Assembly: GCF_900207585.1 (NCBI RefSeq)
Contig: NZ_OAOP01000002.1
Span: 62,001 to 126,000, forward strand
DNA length: 64,000 bases
Direction: 5' to 3'
From: Bacillus oleivorans
GTDB taxonomy: Bacteria; Bacillota; Bacilli; Bacillales; JC228
Part shown: positions 1-8,795 of the stretch, piece by piece
How positions within the stretch are numbered: the stretch's first letter is position 1
Layout: the number at the start of each line of letters is the position of its first letter
Notes under the pieces: model-generated
Told to the model about the DNA's origin: nothing
Seen by the model: only the letters and a program-made list of their open reading frames with translations
The model's database searches: none
Translations under genes and position numbers: made by a program

Positions 1-84
1 GTAATGGGAGCTGTTATTCCGAAAGTGAAAGGAAAAGCAGAAGGCTCACTCGTTAACAAGCTAGTCATGCAAAAGCTTTCTTAA
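1..84 (+). CDS. yqeY: GatB/YqeY-domain protein, C-terminal end (partial)
   Basis: Only the last 27 codons are present; the gene begins before the window. The visible tail (MGAVIPKVKGKAEGSLVNKL) matches the C-terminal end of the YqeY family, which resembles the tail domain of the GatB amidotransferase subunit. Its function in Bacillus is poorly defined. The position directly before nfeD-floA is the same as in B. subtilis. A strong hairpin with a T-run follows at once, so it is probably the last gene of its operon. Confidence 0.75.
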   Translation, partial: VMGAVIPKVKGKAEGSLVNKLVMQKLS

Positions 85-87
85 TAT

Positions 88-121
88 AAAAGACTGCAGT
101 CAAAAGGCTGCAGTCTTTTTT
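88..121 (+). terminator. Rho-independent terminator after yqeY
   Basis: The arms AAAGACTGCAG and CTGCAGTCTTT are perfect complements around a short loop and run into a T-tract. The stem starts a few bases after the yqeY stop codon. Confidence 0.85.
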
Positions 122-197
122 AATAAATGGGGTCTGGAATTTGGTTACGGGTTCCGCTCCAAGTGGTTCATGAACTAATTCTTGAATGGAGCTAACG

Positions 198-372
198 GAC
201 ATATAATCTGTTATTTGCTTAAAAACCCCGGTTTCGTTGAAGCAATTGGACATACGATCCGTTATTGACCGAAAATCACTCAAAAATAACCGCTGTCTAC
301 CAAAATAACGGAACCGGTGTCCTATAATTTCACAAATCCCCGATTTTTTGACGAATAACGGAACCAGTGTCC
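198..372. repeat. Cluster of about 20-bp repeats in opposed orientations
   Basis: The 421 bases between yqeY and nfeD hold no convincing gene. They carry five versions of one short unit. Two (198-217 and 248-267) read GGACATAyrATCyGTTATT. Two (304-322 and 354-372) read AATAACGGAACCrGTGTCC, which is the same unit in reverse complement. A degenerate fifth lies at about 285-297. The opposed copies could pair into a long hairpin. An open frame on the minus strand through this stretch (412-65) looks like a by-product, with no plausible ribosome site. Confidence 0.7.
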
Positions 373-448
373 GCAAAAATTCTGGGAACCGACAAAGCTT
401 TGTTTTATCCATATTTTTTTACATAAGTGAATAAAATTTTCCAAACGA

Positions 449-474
449 TGAAACTTAAAATTTAACCAACCGTA
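449..474 (+). promoter_or_regulatory. Sigma-W-type ECF promoter of nfeD-floA-yqfB
   Basis: TGAAAC at 449-454, a 16-base spacer and CGTA at 471-474 match the established ECF sigma-W consensus (TGAAAC-N16-CGTA). The B. subtilis counterpart operon yqeZ-yqfAB is known to be sigma-W dependent. The start codon is 32 bases downstream of the -10 element. Confidence 0.8.
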
Positions 475-505
475 TATAATAGTGCGAAGGAAAGGGGGGA
501 ATGAT

Positions 506-1834
506 TTGAAAAAATCGTATGGATTGATTGTATCTTTTCTTTTACTTATACCATTGATATTGGGGTTTGGATCTGGTGTAAAAGCGAATCAGGATTTTGT
601 ATACGTAGTTCCTTTAGAGAATACAGTTGAAAAAGGGTTAGCTGCGTTTTTAACAAGGGCGATTGAAACCGCTGAGCAAGAGGGAGCAAGAGCTATTATT
701 TTTGAAGTCAATACACCCGGTGGAGCAGTCGAAGCTGCCAGTGAAATTGGAAATCTGCTGGCACATGCCGATATAGATACGGCAGCCTTTGTTAATAACC
801 GGGCTTTATCAGCGGGGGCGTACATTTCCCTCTATATGGATTACTTATTTATGACCCCGAATGCTACCATCGGTTCTGCTGCGATTATTGACCAGGCAGG
901 AAATGCAGCTGATTTAAAAGCACAGGCTTATTGGCTGGCAGAAATGGAGAATGCAGCAAAACATAAAGATCGGGACACTATATATGCAAAAGCTATGGCT
1001 GATCCGTCCGTAACTATTCCAGAATTAGATGATGATGAAACTGAACTCTTGACTCTTACAGCCGAACAAGCCTTCCAAGTCGGGTATGCAGAAGCAATAA
1101 CGATAAGTATAGACCAAGTGCTAAAGGAAATGGGGCTTGAAAATGTAGAAATTAGAGAACTGGAAGAGAGCTTTTTTGAGAAATTAGCCCGATTTCTAAC
1201 AAATCCAATCGTCGTGCCTATCCTCCTCTCGATTGGGAGCATAGGATTGGTCGTAGAACTATATTCCCCTGGATTTGGGATACCTGGTACCATGGGGCTT
1301 GCCTCATTGCTGCTTTTCTTCTATGGACATTTAGTAGCGGGTCTTGCTGGGTATGAATCTCTCATTCTTTTCATCGTCGGAATCATTCTTTTACTTTTGG
1401 AATTTTTCATCCCGGGCGGTATTTTAGGGGCAATAGGGCTCATTGCCGTTGTGTGGGGTATATTGATTGCAGGAGAGAGTGTGACGCAAATGGGGATCTA
1501 TTTATTAATTGCGATCGTGATTGCAATTGCAGCCGGATTTATTCTTTCCAAATTTTTTCGAAAGCGAATCCAGATTTTCAACAAAATTGTGTTAAAAGAG
1601 TCAACCAGTACGGAAAAAGGGTATATTTCCAATAAAAGCCGTTTAGAATTGATTGGTGTTACAGGCATTGCACATACTTCTTTACGCCCTGCAGGAATGA
1701 TCTTAGTCGGTGATGAACGGATCGATGCAGTGACTGAAGGAGGGTATATTGAAAAAGGGGCAAAGGTGAAGATTATTAAAGCTGAGGGCTCCAGAATAGT
1801 AGTGCGTGAAATTACAAGTTTAGACAAAAAGTAA
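506..1834 (+). CDS. nfeD: NfeD family membrane-bound ClpP-class serine protease
   Basis: This is the long NfeD form (B. subtilis YqeZ). It has a signal-like N-terminus, then a ClpP-fold protease domain (about residues 30-210) with the Ser-containing segment RALSAGAYIS. Four or so hydrophobic helices follow (about 225-345), then a C-terminal OB-fold domain. NfeD proteins work beside flotillin/SPFH partners, here floA immediately downstream. I chose the TTG at 506 because the strong site AAGGGGGG sits 5-10 bases before it; the in-frame GTG at 482 has no such site. This gives 442 aa, close to the B. subtilis length. Likely sigma-W regulated with floA and yqfB. Confidence 0.88.
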   Translation: MKKSYGLIVSFLLLIPLILGFGSGVKANQDFVYVVPLENTVEKGLAAFLTRAIETAEQEGARAIIFEVNTPGGAVEAASEIGNLLAHADIDTAAFVNNRALSAGAYISLYMDYLFMTPNATIGSAAIIDQAGNAADLKAQAYWLAEMENAAKHKDRDTIYAKAMADPSVTIPELDDDETELLTLTAEQAFQVGYAEAITISIDQVLKEMGLENVEIRELEESFFEKLARFLTNPIVVPILLSIGSIGLVVELYSPGFGIPGTMGLASLLLFFYGHLVAGLAGYESLILFIVGIILLLLEFFIPGGILGAIGLIAVVWGILIAGESVTQMGIYLLIAIVIAIAAGFILSKFFRKRIQIFNKIVLKESTSTEKGYISNKSRLELIGVTGIAHTSLRPAGMILVGDERIDAVTEGGYIEKGAKVKIIKAEGSRIVVREITSLDKK

Positions 1835-1856
1835 GATTATGAGGAGGTAACACATT

Positions 1857-2852
1857 ATGGTTTTTGATGCAGGCACATTATTTTTAATTATAGCCGTTGT
1901 GCTAGCAATTATTGTTTTGGCAGTATTATTTACATTTGTTCCGGTTATGCTGTGGATTTCCGCTTTAGCAGCTGGAGTAAGGGTTAGTATCTTTACACTT
2001 ATTGGTATGAGACTTCGCCGTGTTATACCAAGCCGTGTAATCAATCCGCTAATAAAAGCATCGAAAGCAGGTTTGAATATTAATACAAACCAATTAGAAA
2101 GCCACTATCTTGCCGGGGGAAATGTTGACAGAGTTGTTAATGCATTGATTGCGGCACAAAGAGCAAACATTGAATTATCTTTTGAAAGATGTGCGGCGAT
2201 AGATTTGGCTGGCCGCGATGTTTTAGAGGCTGTACAAATGAGCGTTAATCCAAAGGTCATAGAAACACCGTTCATTTCTGGTGTCGCGATGGATGGAATT
2301 GAAGTAAAGGCAAAGGCTCGTATTACTGTACGTGCAAACATTGACCGCTTAGTCGGCGGGGCTGGAGAGGAAACCATAATAGCCCGTGTAGGTGAAGGAA
2401 TAGTAAGTACAATTGGTTCCTCGAATGACCATAAAAAAGTATTGGAAAACCCAGATATGATTTCCCGTACTGTTCTTCAAAAGGGTCTTGATTCTGGAAC
2501 TGCTTTTGAAATCCTCTCGATTGATATCGCTGATGTTGACATCGGCAAAAACATCGGGGCGATTCTGCAAACAGATCAGGCAGAAGCTGACAAAAATATC
2601 GCTCAGGCAAAAGCTGAAGAGCGTCGTGCCATGGCAGTAGCGCAAGAACAAGAGATGAAAGCCCGTGTAGAAGAAATGAAGGCAAAAGTTGTAGAAGCTG
2701 AAGCCCAAGTTCCGCTTGCAATGGCTGAGGCTTTACGTTCAGGCAATTTAGGTGTAATGGATTATTGGAACTTAAAAAATATTACAGCCGATACGGATAT
2801 GCGCGAATCAATTGGCAGAATGACCGGTGAAAAAGACGATAAAAAGAAATAA
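1857..2852 (+). CDS. floA: Flotillin-like protein FloA
   Basis: Membrane-microdomain scaffold (B. subtilis YqfA/FloA), 331 aa, the family's usual length. An N-terminal hydrophobic hairpin (about residues 6-45) anchors it to the inner face of the membrane. An SPFH-type domain follows, then an Ala/Glu-rich coiled coil (about 240-290, [19 protein letters not shown]). The start has a clear GAGGAGGT site. It lies 22 bases after nfeD, in the usual NfeD-flotillin pair, and probably shares the sigma-W promoter. Confidence 0.93.
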   Translation: MVFDAGTLFLIIAVVLAIIVLAVLFTFVPVMLWISALAAGVRVSIFTLIGMRLRRVIPSRVINPLIKASKAGLNINTNQLESHYLAGGNVDRVVNALIAAQRANIELSFERCAAIDLAGRDVLEAVQMSVNPKVIETPFISGVAMDGIEVKAKARITVRANIDRLVGGAGEETIIARVGEGIVSTIGSSNDHKKVLENPDMISRTVLQKGLDSGTAFEILSIDIADVDIGKNIGAILQTDQAEADKNIAQAKAEERRAMAVAQEQEMKARVEEMKAKVVEAEAQVPLAMAEALRSGNLGVMDYWNLKNITADTDMRESIGRMTGEKDDKKK

Positions 2853-2876
2853 AATTGAAGGAAGGAGGTAACTCCT

Positions 2877-3329
2877 TTGTCGATCATTGATATTATTTTT
2901 GAAAATCCCATTATCATTTTAGTGATAATGGGGATACTTTCCTCGCTGTTTTCTAAAAAGAAGCATACAGAACCAACACGCAGGAACGAGAGAATTCCGC
3001 CGAAAAGAACAGTTAATCGAAATCAGGCGGCGGAGAGAAAAAGGGTTTCACCTCCTCCTCATACTCAAGCTCAAACTCAAGCTCAAAATACACAACCTAT
3101 TACCATATCTGCTGAAACAAACGAATTAATTCAGCGGGCTGAGCTGGCAGAAGCAAAGATGAGGAAAGAGCAGGAGAGCGAAAATCTTATTAAACTTGGC
3201 GCAGTAGAACATAGCGATTTAACAAAAAAGAAATACAAGCTGGATCCAAAGTCCGATCAAGTTCTGCAAGGTTTGATTTGGGCTGAAGTATTAGCTGCGC
3301 CAAAGGCTAAAAGAAAAAGAAATATTTAA
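2877..3329 (+). CDS. yqfB: YqfB-like small membrane protein
   Basis: Third gene of the nfeD-floA operon, named by position and by the single N-terminal membrane segment (about residues 5-25). The rest is charged: a basic stretch, a Gln/Pro-rich linker (QAQTQAQNTQ) and a helical C-terminal part with a basic tail. TTG start with a strong AAGGAAGGAGG site. At 150 aa it is longer than the roughly 80 aa I recall for B. subtilis YqfB, so orthology rests mainly on context. The role is unknown; a membrane partner of FloA/NfeD is plausible but inferred. Confidence 0.7.
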   Translation: MSIIDIIFENPIIILVIMGILSSLFSKKKHTEPTRRNERIPPKRTVNRNQAAERKRVSPPPHTQAQTQAQNTQPITISAETNELIQRAELAEAKMRKEQESENLIKLGAVEHSDLTKKKYKLDPKSDQVLQGLIWAEVLAAPKAKRKRNI

Positions 3330-3332
3330 GCT

Positions 3333-3404
3333 AAAGGGTCTGGTCCTTTAATTAACGAGATCATTCATGATCGAACTGTTATAGAAAGGGACCAGACCCT
3401 TTTT
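3333..3404 (+). terminator. Long-stem terminator after yqfB with nested palindrome
   Basis: AAAGGGTCTGGTCCTTT at 3333-3349 pairs with AAAGGGACCAGACCCTTT at about 3385-3402, followed by Ts. The loop holds a second palindrome (GATCATTCATGATC), so the structure may be cruciform. Confidence 0.8.
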
Positions 3405-3461
3405 TATTGCTTTTTCTTGCTCCAATCCCCCGATAAAGTGTGCTAATCCTCATTTTTGTAA

Positions 3462-3469
3462 CATACATA
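3462..3469 (+). promoter_or_regulatory. Possible sigma-E -10 element for yqfC-yqfD
   Basis: CATACATA resembles the mother-cell sigma-E -10 consensus (CATACANT) and sits about 25 bases before yqfC. The matching -35 region is poor. The assignment leans on yqfC/yqfD being sporulation genes. Confidence 0.4.
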
Positions 3470-3493
3470 TGAGATGAAAGGGGGCCTCATTAT

Positions 3494-3781
3494 ATGGCAC
3501 AAAAGCTAAAAGCAGCACTCCGAAATCTTTTAACCACAAAGTTAGACTTACCCCCAGATGTCATGATGGATTTACCCCGTATAACGATGATTGGTCAGCT
3601 TCATATATACATAGAAAATCATAAAGGACTTTTATCATTTGCTGAAAATGAGATTCGCGTTTTACTTGAAAATGGACAATTACTCATTAAAGGAAAAGGA
3701 TTTGTTATTAAAGCGATCCTGCCTGAAGAGATTTTGCTTGAAGGGCGAATCAGTCAGGTTTCATATTTGGATAGTAAATAG
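3494..3781 (+). CDS. yqfC: Sporulation protein YqfC
   Basis: 95-aa protein of the YqfC family, a sporulation protein found together with YqfD across endospore formers. Sequence and length agree with the family, for example the central LPRITMIGQLHIYIENHKGLL segment followed by short beta-strand-like stretches. It has a strong AAAGGGGG site and is followed 11 bases later by yqfD. It is expected to be made in the mother cell; the molecular role is not established. Confidence 0.9.
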   Translation: MAQKLKAALRNLLTTKLDLPPDVMMDLPRITMIGQLHIYIENHKGLLSFAENEIRVLLENGQLLIKGKGFVIKAILPEEILLEGRISQVSYLDSK

Positions 3782-3792
3782 GGGGAGAAGTC

Positions 3793-4980
3793 GTGAAAAA
3801 TCAATGGATCCATTTTTTTTACGGATATGTCACAGCAAAAGTTACGGGAAAAGGATTAGAGCGATTTTTAAATCGTCTTTCAAGACAAGGTATCCTGATC
3901 TGGAATGTAAGAAGAATAGATGAAGATACAATAACCTTTCAACTGGTACTCAATAAACTATACCCATTAAGACGAGCCGTAAGGAAAAGTAATTTGTCTG
4001 TTCATTTTATAGACAAGCATGGTTTCCCTTTTTTATTAAAACGGCTATTTTTTAATAGTGGATTTCTAGTTGGATTTGTAGGTTTTTTTGTTTTGTTATT
4101 CCTTTTGTCTAATATGATCTGGGGGATCCAAATTGAAGGAGCCGGACCAAAAACAGAGGAACAAATTTCGAAAGAACTGGACAAGCTGGGGGTTGAGGTT
4201 GGGAGCCTTCAATTTTTAACAGACTCGCCAGAAGAAATTCAAAGAATCTTAACTAACAATATTCCTGCAATTACGTGGGTAGGGGTTAAACTGGATGGTA
4301 CAGTTTACAGACTCAGGGTAGTAGAAAAAAATGAACCTGAACGTGAATTAGAGACAGGTCCGCAACATCTGGTCGCTACAAAAAAAGGAACGATTGTAAG
4401 CATGTATGTTAAAAAAGGTCAGCCGATGATTGTTGTAAATGACTTCGTCAGACCAGGACAGCTGCTAGTTTCTGGTGTAATGGGAACAGAGGATAAGATG
4501 CAGTATATAGCAGCGGAGGGTCAAATTATGGCTGAGACGTGGTACAGAGCAGAAGTAACAGTTCCGTTAAAAAAGGAACTTGCGGTGATGACTGGGAATG
4601 AAAAGGATAAACGTTATATTCAATTTGGCAATTGGGATTTGCAGATTTGGGGGTTTGGAGAACCCGATTTTAAGGAATATGAAGAGGATACGACGGTTCA
4701 TCCTTTTCAATTTTTACGGTGGCAGCTGCCAATCAGCTATAAAGAGATAGAAATAAACGAGATTGAAAAAGCAGTCCATCAAATAAGTGAAAGTGATGCA
4801 GTTAAAACTGGTATTGAAATAGCCAAAAAAGACTTGTTATCAAATTTAGGGGAGGAAGCCAAAATAAAAGGAGAAAACATTTTGCACAAGGAAGTACAGA
4901 ATGGTAAAGTAAAATTGACTATTCTCTTCCAGGTCATTGAAAACATAGCGAAGGGACAACCGATAATTCAAGGAGACTAA
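3793..4980 (+). CDS. yqfD: Sporulation protein YqfD
   Basis: 395-aa YqfD-family sporulation protein. A soluble N-terminal part of about 90 residues is followed by one strong membrane segment (about 90-112), then a large C-terminal domain likely on the outer face. GTG start after a GGGGGAGAAG site. It pairs with yqfC and lies 3 bases before phoH, so transcription may run through. Required for normal sporulation in the family; the biochemical activity is unknown. Confidence 0.9.
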   Translation: MKNQWIHFFYGYVTAKVTGKGLERFLNRLSRQGILIWNVRRIDEDTITFQLVLNKLYPLRRAVRKSNLSVHFIDKHGFPFLLKRLFFNSGFLVGFVGFFVLLFLLSNMIWGIQIEGAGPKTEEQISKELDKLGVEVGSLQFLTDSPEEIQRILTNNIPAITWVGVKLDGTVYRLRVVEKNEPERELETGPQHLVATKKGTIVSMYVKKGQPMIVVNDFVRPGQLLVSGVMGTEDKMQYIAAEGQIMAETWYRAEVTVPLKKELAVMTGNEKDKRYIQFGNWDLQIWGFGEPDFKEYEEDTTVHPFQFLRWQLPISYKEIEINEIEKAVHQISESDAVKTGIEIAKKDLLSNLGEEAKIKGENILHKEVQNGKVKLTILFQVIENIAKGQPIIQGD

Positions 4981-4983
4981 CGA

Positions 4984-5946
4984 ATGTCAGAAGCTTTAAA
5001 ACAAATTTCAATTGAACTTGAAGGACCAGAAGAAGCACGAGAGTTATTTGGTATTGAAGATCAGCATCTGAAAATTTTTGAGGAACAATTAGGAGTTTCA
5101 ATTGTTACTAGAGGCGAAAGAGTTTTAGTGAGCGGGCCAGAAGAAAAGATTGGCATGCTGTCGGATGCCCTATCGAAACTTCTTATTTTAATTAGAAAGG
5201 GAATCCATATTGGACCTAGAGATTGCATTTATGCTTCCCAATTAGCTCTCGATGGAAAAAGTGCAGAACTTTTGGATTTATATACAGAAGAAATCGCACG
5301 AAATGTTAAAGGAAAAGCCATTAGAGTTAAAACAATTGGACAAAAGCAATATATTCAAGCGATAAAAAAGAACGATCTTATTTTTGGGATTGGGCCAGCT
5401 GGAACAGGAAAAACTTATTTAGCTGTTGTAATGGCGGTGACATCCCTCAAAAATGGATTAGTGAAAAAAATAATTTTAACCCGCCCTGCGGTTGAAGCAG
5501 GCGAGTCGTTAGGCTTTCTGCCAGGGGACCTTAAAGAAAAGGTAGACCCTTATTTAAGGCCATTATATGATGCTTTACATGATGTGCTTGGGGCAGAGCA
5601 TACCACTAGAATGATGGAACGAGGAACAATTGAAATAGCACCATTAGCTTATATGAGGGGCCGTACATTAGACGATGCCTTTGTTATATTAGATGAAGCG
5701 CAAAATACCACTGCAGCGCAAATGAAAATGTTTTTAACGAGACTTGGATTTGGGTCAAAAATGATTATTACCGGTGATCAATCACAAGTCGATTTGCCAA
5801 AAGGAGTTAAATCTGGTCTCTTTATTGCAGAATCGATCTTAAAAGAGGTTCCAGGCATTGCTTTTGTTCATCTGGAGCAATCAGATGTAGTCCGGCACCC
5901 ATTAGTTCGGAAAATTATTGATGCATATGAAAAAAATAATTTATAA
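4984..5946 (+). CDS. phoH: PhoH-like P-loop ATPase
   Basis: 320 aa. A KH-like N-terminal region precedes a Walker A motif at about residue 139 (GPAGTGKT) and a Walker B-type DEAQN further on. This is the PhoH/YbeZ family of RNA-associated ATPases, usually encoded with YbeY; ybeY follows one gene later here. It begins 3 bases after the yqfD stop. A terminator hairpin separates it from pgpH. Confidence 0.93.
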   Translation: MSEALKQISIELEGPEEARELFGIEDQHLKIFEEQLGVSIVTRGERVLVSGPEEKIGMLSDALSKLLILIRKGIHIGPRDCIYASQLALDGKSAELLDLYTEEIARNVKGKAIRVKTIGQKQYIQAIKKNDLIFGIGPAGTGKTYLAVVMAVTSLKNGLVKKIILTRPAVEAGESLGFLPGDLKEKVDPYLRPLYDALHDVLGAEHTTRMMERGTIEIAPLAYMRGRTLDDAFVILDEAQNTTAAQMKMFLTRLGFGSKMIITGDQSQVDLPKGVKSGLFIAESILKEVPGIAFVHLEQSDVVRHPLVRKIIDAYEKNNL

Positions 5947-5980
5947 AGCCTGGCATTGTCGACAATGCAGGCTTTTTTCA
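5946..5980 (+). terminator. Terminator after phoH
   Basis: AGCCTGGCATTGTC pairs with GACAATGCAGGCT, with one bulged base, and runs into six Ts. Confidence 0.8.
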
Positions 5981-6117
5981 TGGTTAGATCATGGGCGTTA
6001 GAAGATAAGACACACAAGTTATCCGTCAACACGCAAAATAGGATGCATGTTGCTTTGAAAACTGCTATCATTTTACATAAAGTACCTAATCATCCTCTCA
6101 AAAGGAGGGATATAATC

Positions 6118-8331
6118 GTGGATCGTTTACAAGAATTTTTTGCAAAAATCAAACACTCGCTTGGAAATACACTTGTCCGTGCCCTGTTATTTATCCTGCT
6201 CGGTATTGTCCTATACGCTGTTATGTTTAGCAATGTAAAACCTGAACAGCTTGACGTTTCTCTTTTTCAGACGGCTCCGCAGACGATCAGGGCACCCATA
6301 CAGGTTGAAGATAAAGAGCTTACTGAAAAAAGAAAGGAAGAAGCTCGGTCACAAGTACAGGATGTATATGACTTAAAAACAGAGTACTCTGAAAACCAGG
6401 TTAATTTAATTAGAAGTATTTTTGAACTCGCTGAAGAAGTGAATGCAGAAATTGCCAAGGAAATGAAAGAGGCGGCTGAAACAGCAGAAGAAAAACAAGA
6501 TACAGAAGGGACATCCTCTGGAGATACGAGTGCAGAACAGCCCAAAGTTGAAGAACCAACATTAGAAGAAAAAATAGAGCGGTATCGCGAAAAACTATCT
6601 GGCGATGTTTCTTCAGAACTTAATGATAGTGTTTTAGGCGCCTTGCTCCAGGCAACGCCAACTCAATTAAACAATACAAAAGACTTAACAATTACAGCTG
6701 TTAATCATGTAATGAGCAATCGGATTCCTGCGAATCAGGTAGAAAATGCAAAAAGAGAGGTAGAAGAGCAGCTTAAGTATGCGCCGCTGTCTCCGCCTTT
6801 AAAAGATGCTGCGATAGCACTTGGGCGCTATGGCGTGATTCAAAATGAAATTTTTAGTTTAGAAAAAACGGAAGAGCTAAAAAAACAAGCAGTCGAAGGT
6901 GTAGAACCTGTCAAAATTCTACAGGGTGAAGTAATCATTGAAGAAGGTGAGATGATTACTGCAGAAGTATACCGTCAGCTGGAGCTTGTCGGATTGCTGA
7001 ACAATGAGGACCAAATTAGACCATTTATTGGGCTAGGTGCCCTAGTCATTATCTTGGTTGGAGGCTTAAGCTTATTTTTTAGAGAAAGCCATTCAGATGG
7101 AAAACACTCAGAACTGCTAATTTACAGTTTGATCTTTATCATCTCGCTTATATTTATGAAGCTTGTCAGCTTATTACAGCCAATTAATTCACAAAATATC
7201 GGTTACATATTTCCTGCTGCGATGAGCAGCATGCTTATCAAGATTTTAATTCATGACCGCTTAGCCATCATCAATACGATTTTACTCGCGATCGTTTCGA
7301 CGATTATTTTTAATCGTGATGTTTCAGGTGCGATTAATTTTGATATCGGTGTCTATATATTGTTAAGCGGAATAGCCGGTATGTTATTTTTAACCGGCCA
7401 CAATCAGCGTTCTAGAATTTTACGGTCTGGTTTATTAGTATCTTTATTAAATATGGTGGTCATTCTAAGCTTTTATCTTATTAAAAACAGTCCTTTTCCA
7501 AGCCTGGATTTTAGCTATGACGCGCTCATGGGGATTGCATCCGGTGTAACGGCATCCGTTTTTACAATTGGATTGCTGCCGTTTTTTGAAGCGGGTTTTA
7601 ATATTTTATCGGGAATGAAGCTCATTGAACTATCTAACCCGAACCACCCATTAATAAAAAAAATATTAACAGAAGCACCTGGTACGTACCATCATAGTGT
7701 AATGGTTGCGAATCTTGCTGAATCAGCTTGTGAATCAATTGGGGCGAATGGTCTGTTAGCACGGGTTGCATGCTATTACCATGACATCGGAAAAACAAAT
7801 CGGCCAAAATTCTTTATTGAGAATCAAATGAATATTGAGAATCCGCATAATCAAATTTCTCCAATTGCCAGCAAAAACATTATTATCTCCCATGTAACAG
7901 ATGGAGTAAAGATGTTAAAAAAGGCAAAGCTACCTAAGGAAATCATTGATATTGCGGAACAGCATCACGGGACCACCTTGCTCAAATTTTTCTATCACAA
8001 AGCAGTAGAGAGCGGAGCAGATGTAAAAGAAGAAGAGTTCCGTTATCCGGGTCCGCGTCCTTCGTCTAAAGAAGCGGCTGTTATAAATATTGCAGATAGC
8101 GTTGAAGCCGCTGTCCGGTCTAAAAATAATCCAACTCCAGAAGAAATTAAGGAGATAGTGAACGGTATTATTCGGGACCGGCTTCAGGATGGCCAGTTAA
8201 ATGATTGTAATATTACCCTAAAGGAACTTGATACTGTAGCACACGCATTATGTGAAACGTTAAATGGAATCTTTCATTCACGGATAGAGTATCCAGATAT
8301 GAAAAAATTACAAAAGGGTGAAAATAAATGA
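6118..8331 (+). CDS. pgpH: Cyclic-di-AMP phosphodiesterase PgpH (7TM-HD)
   Basis: Membrane HD-domain phosphodiesterase (B. subtilis YqfF) that hydrolyses the second messenger c-di-AMP. One N-terminal membrane helix leads to a large outer domain (about residues 45-290), a bundle of helices (about 300-475) and a cytoplasmic HD domain with His-Asp at 555-556 (YYHDIGK). I chose the GTG at 6118, which follows AAAGGAGGGATATAATC. The frame stays open 54 codons upstream, but that stretch reaches back to the phoH terminator. From 6118 the protein is 737 aa. The stop overlaps the ybeY start by 4 bases. Confidence 0.93.
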   Translation: MDRLQEFFAKIKHSLGNTLVRALLFILLGIVLYAVMFSNVKPEQLDVSLFQTAPQTIRAPIQVEDKELTEKRKEEARSQVQDVYDLKTEYSENQVNLIRSIFELAEEVNAEIAKEMKEAAETAEEKQDTEGTSSGDTSAEQPKVEEPTLEEKIERYREKLSGDVSSELNDSVLGALLQATPTQLNNTKDLTITAVNHVMSNRIPANQVENAKREVEEQLKYAPLSPPLKDAAIALGRYGVIQNEIFSLEKTEELKKQAVEGVEPVKILQGEVIIEEGEMITAEVYRQLELVGLLNNEDQIRPFIGLGALVIILVGGLSLFFRESHSDGKHSELLIYSLIFIISLIFMKLVSLLQPINSQNIGYIFPAAMSSMLIKILIHDRLAIINTILLAIVSTIIFNRDVSGAINFDIGVYILLSGIAGMLFLTGHNQRSRILRSGLLVSLLNMVVILSFYLIKNSPFPSLDFSYDALMGIASGVTASVFTIGLLPFFEAGFNILSGMKLIELSNPNHPLIKKILTEAPGTYHHSVMVANLAESACESIGANGLLARVACYYHDIGKTNRPKFFIENQMNIENPHNQISPIASKNIIISHVTDGVKMLKKAKLPKEIIDIAEQHHGTTLLKFFYHKAVESGADVKEEEFRYPGPRPSSKEAAVINIADSVEAAVRSKNNPTPEEIKEIVNGIIRDRLQDGQLNDCNITLKELDTVAHALCETLNGIFHSRIEYPDMKKLQKGENK

Positions 8332-8795
8332 ATGTAGAAATTGATTTCTTAGACGAGACTAACTCTGTAACAGAGAAAGAAGAAAAACTGATAAGAGATT
8401 TAATAACTATTGGATTAAAAAAAGAGCAAGTAGAGGAAGATTGTGAAATCTCGATTACGTTTGTTTCTAATGATAAAATCCAAGAAATTAATAGAGAGTA
8501 TAGAGGAAAGGATAAGCCAACCGATGTAATTTCATTTGCGCTTGAAGAAGGAGATGAGGAAGAGATCATCATGGGCGCCCCCGAAACAAGAGTATTAGGG
8601 GATATCATTATTTCGATAGAAAAAACGAAGGAACAGGCAGAAGAATACGGACATTCCTTTGAAAGAGAATTAGGCTTCTTAGCGGTCCACGGTTTACTTC
8701 ATCTTCTTGGGTATGACCATGGTACTGAACAAGAAGAAAAGGAAATGTTTTCAAAACAAGAAAGCATATTGGAAGAGTATGGTCTCAAAAGATAG
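8328..8795 (+). CDS. ybeY: rRNA maturation endoribonuclease YbeY
   Basis: 155 aa, with the signature zinc-binding HGLLHLLGYDH near residues 123-133 (three His ligands). YbeY acts in 16S rRNA 3'-end processing and ribosome quality control. Overlaps both neighbours: 4 bases with pgpH, 17 bases with dgkA. This indicates tight translational coupling. Confidence 0.95.
   Translation: MNVEIDFLDETNSVTEKEEKLIRDLITIGLKKEQVEEDCEISITFVSNDKIQEINREYRGKDKPTDVISFALEEGDEEEIIMGAPETRVLGDIIISIEKTKEQAEEYGHSFERELGFLAVHGLLHLLGYDHGTEQEEKEMFSKQESILEEYGLKR

Noticed and set aside
65-412. Minus-strand open frame of 115 codons beside yqeY
   Set aside because: It runs through the repeat cluster and the yqeY terminator, lacks a ribosome site and has no family resemblance.
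2323-2721. Long minus-strand frames opposite floA
   Set aside because: Their composition mirrors the helical coiled-coil coding strand (Leu/Cys/Phe-rich) and there is no start signal; shadow of floA.
5956-6117. 54-codon N-terminal extension of pgpH
   Set aside because: It begins within the phoH terminator and has no ribosome site; GTG 6118 with AAAGGAGGG is far better.
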